NCBI GenBank assembly: GCA_024638345.1
Contig: JAHEKL010000044.1
Location: 1-13,723, forward strand
DNA length: 13,723 nucleotides
Reading direction: 5' to 3'
Source of the DNA: Gammaproteobacteria bacterium
GTDB taxonomy: Bacteria; Gemmatimonadota; Gemmatimonadetes; Longimicrobiales; Gaopeijiaceae
A model generated the notes under the pieces. It had not been told where the DNA came from, searched no databases, and saw nothing but the letters and a program-made list of their open reading frames with translations. Below, in pieces: positions 13,153 to 13,723 of the stretch (positions are counted from its first letter, which is position 1; each line of letters begins with the position of its first letter). A program made the position numbers and the translations under genes.

Positions 13153-13723
13153 TTAGGGATCGGTGTCGTACGCGTCACCCCTCGAGACAGCGCCCGGAGA
13201 GGCCGTGGAGGCAGAGGACTCACGGGTCCATGGAAGCAGACAGATTCGAATCACGGTCCCCTCTCCCGGTGCGCTCTCCGCCTGAACGCGGCCGCGCCAT
13301 GACTCGACCAATCGCCGAACGATGGCGAGCCCCAGGCCGGTGCCCGAGGACCGTGTGGAGAAGTGCGGATCGAAGATGCGGGGCAGTACGTCGGCCGGAA
13401 TACCCGTGCCCTCGTCGATCACCCGAAGCTCGATGCTTCCGTCCTCCTCCTCTTCGATCTCGATCCTGACCTCGCCCCCAGCTGGCAGCGCCACCCGGGC
13501 ATTCTCCAGCAGATTGACCAGCACTTCCTTGAGCTCGGCAACTCTTGCGGTAGCCTGAGGGATCGTTCCCATCTCCACGAGTCGGAAGGTGACCGACCCA
13601 CCCCCCGCTCCATAAAGATCTAGCACGTCTCGCACCACCTCCGGGACCGACACGCTCTCGAGCGGATCCTCACCGGCCAGCGAAGGTGCGGCATACCTAG
13701 AGAACGAACTGGCGATCGTCGCC
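13153..13723 (-). CDS. Sensor histidine kinase, C-terminal part (5' end outside window)
   Basis: The last 189 residues of a two-component histidine kinase; the frame is open through the right edge. The visible part starts with the end of the dimerisation helix (SSFSRYAAPSL) and contains the whole HATPase_c ATP-binding domain. N-box VNLLENA is at 69-75, G1 DEGTGIP at 103-109, F-box IFDPHFST at 116-123, and G2 GTGLGLAI at 127-134. GEGTVI at 153-158 closes the domain. The style resembles NtrY/AtoS-type kinases. The phospho-accepting His and the sensor region lie beyond the edge. A short Ser/Asp-rich tail (about 166-189) follows, with no receiver domain attached. The TAA stop is 9 bp before the RsbRD-like gene, so kinase, RsbRD-like protein and decarboxylase are probably one operon. 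No response regulator is visible next to it. Confidence 0.92.
   Translation of the reverse strand, partial: ATIASSFSRYAAPSLAGEDPLESVSVPEVVRDVLDLYGAGGGSVTFRLVEMGTIPQATARVAELKEVLVNLLENARVALPAGGEVRIEIEEEEDGSIELRVIDEGTGIPADVLPRIFDPHFSTRSSGTGLGLAIVRRLVESWRGRVQAESAPGEGTVIRICLLPWTRESSASTASPGAVSRGDAYDTDP

Noticed and set aside
1..13723. CRISPR array, tRNA, riboswitch, IS element or toxin-antitoxin pair
   Set aside because: I saw no regularly spaced direct repeats, cloverleaf, known aptamer pattern, transposase or small paired genes; intergenic gaps are short and unremarkable.

Overview
The window is a high-GC (by eye a little over 60%) stretch of ordinary-looking bacterial chromosome with eleven protein genes. 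Coding density is high, and I see no tRNA, rRNA, CRISPR array, insertion sequence or phage gene. Gene content suggests a Gram-negative lineage with an outer membrane (a TolC-family channel). The split pntAA/pntAB/pntB transhydrogenase, the TTG/GTG starts and an RsbRD-like protein with a TSVGHTD motif fit Gemmatimonadota or a relative. This placement rests on gene style, not on a marker gene, and I hold it at moderate confidence.

Left block, all on the minus strand (1-7883). In transcription order: a Tat-exported amidase-signature hydrolase, an orphan TolC-family outer-membrane protein, the ComM/YifB AAA+ ATPase, and then a tight cluster of thpR (RNA 2',3'-cyclic phosphodiesterase), an NtrC-type sigma-54 response regulator and signal peptidase I (lepB). 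In that cluster thpR and the regulator are 10 bp apart. The regulator stop overlaps a possible TTG start of lepB by 4 nt. lepB runs off the left edge just before its expected C-terminus.

Middle block, plus strand (8143-10970). A divergent intergenic region of about 260 bp separates the amidase from pntAA-pntAB-pntB, which encode a complete proton-translocating NAD(P) transhydrogenase. Each gene has a clear ribosome binding site. pntB ends tail-to-tail with the next gene, and their stop codons overlap within 4 nt.

Right block, minus strand (10967-13723). A sensor histidine kinase, cut by the right edge, is followed 9 bp later by a stand-alone protein resembling the RsbRD N-terminal sensory domain. 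That protein overlaps by ATGA a PLP-dependent aromatic-amino-acid-type decarboxylase carrying the full catalytic set. This kinase / RsbRD-like / decarboxylase cluster is the least conventional arrangement here. The thpR / sigma-54 regulator pairing is second. Everything else looks like housekeeping or common accessory content, and I do not see a clear-cut novel defence or mobile system.
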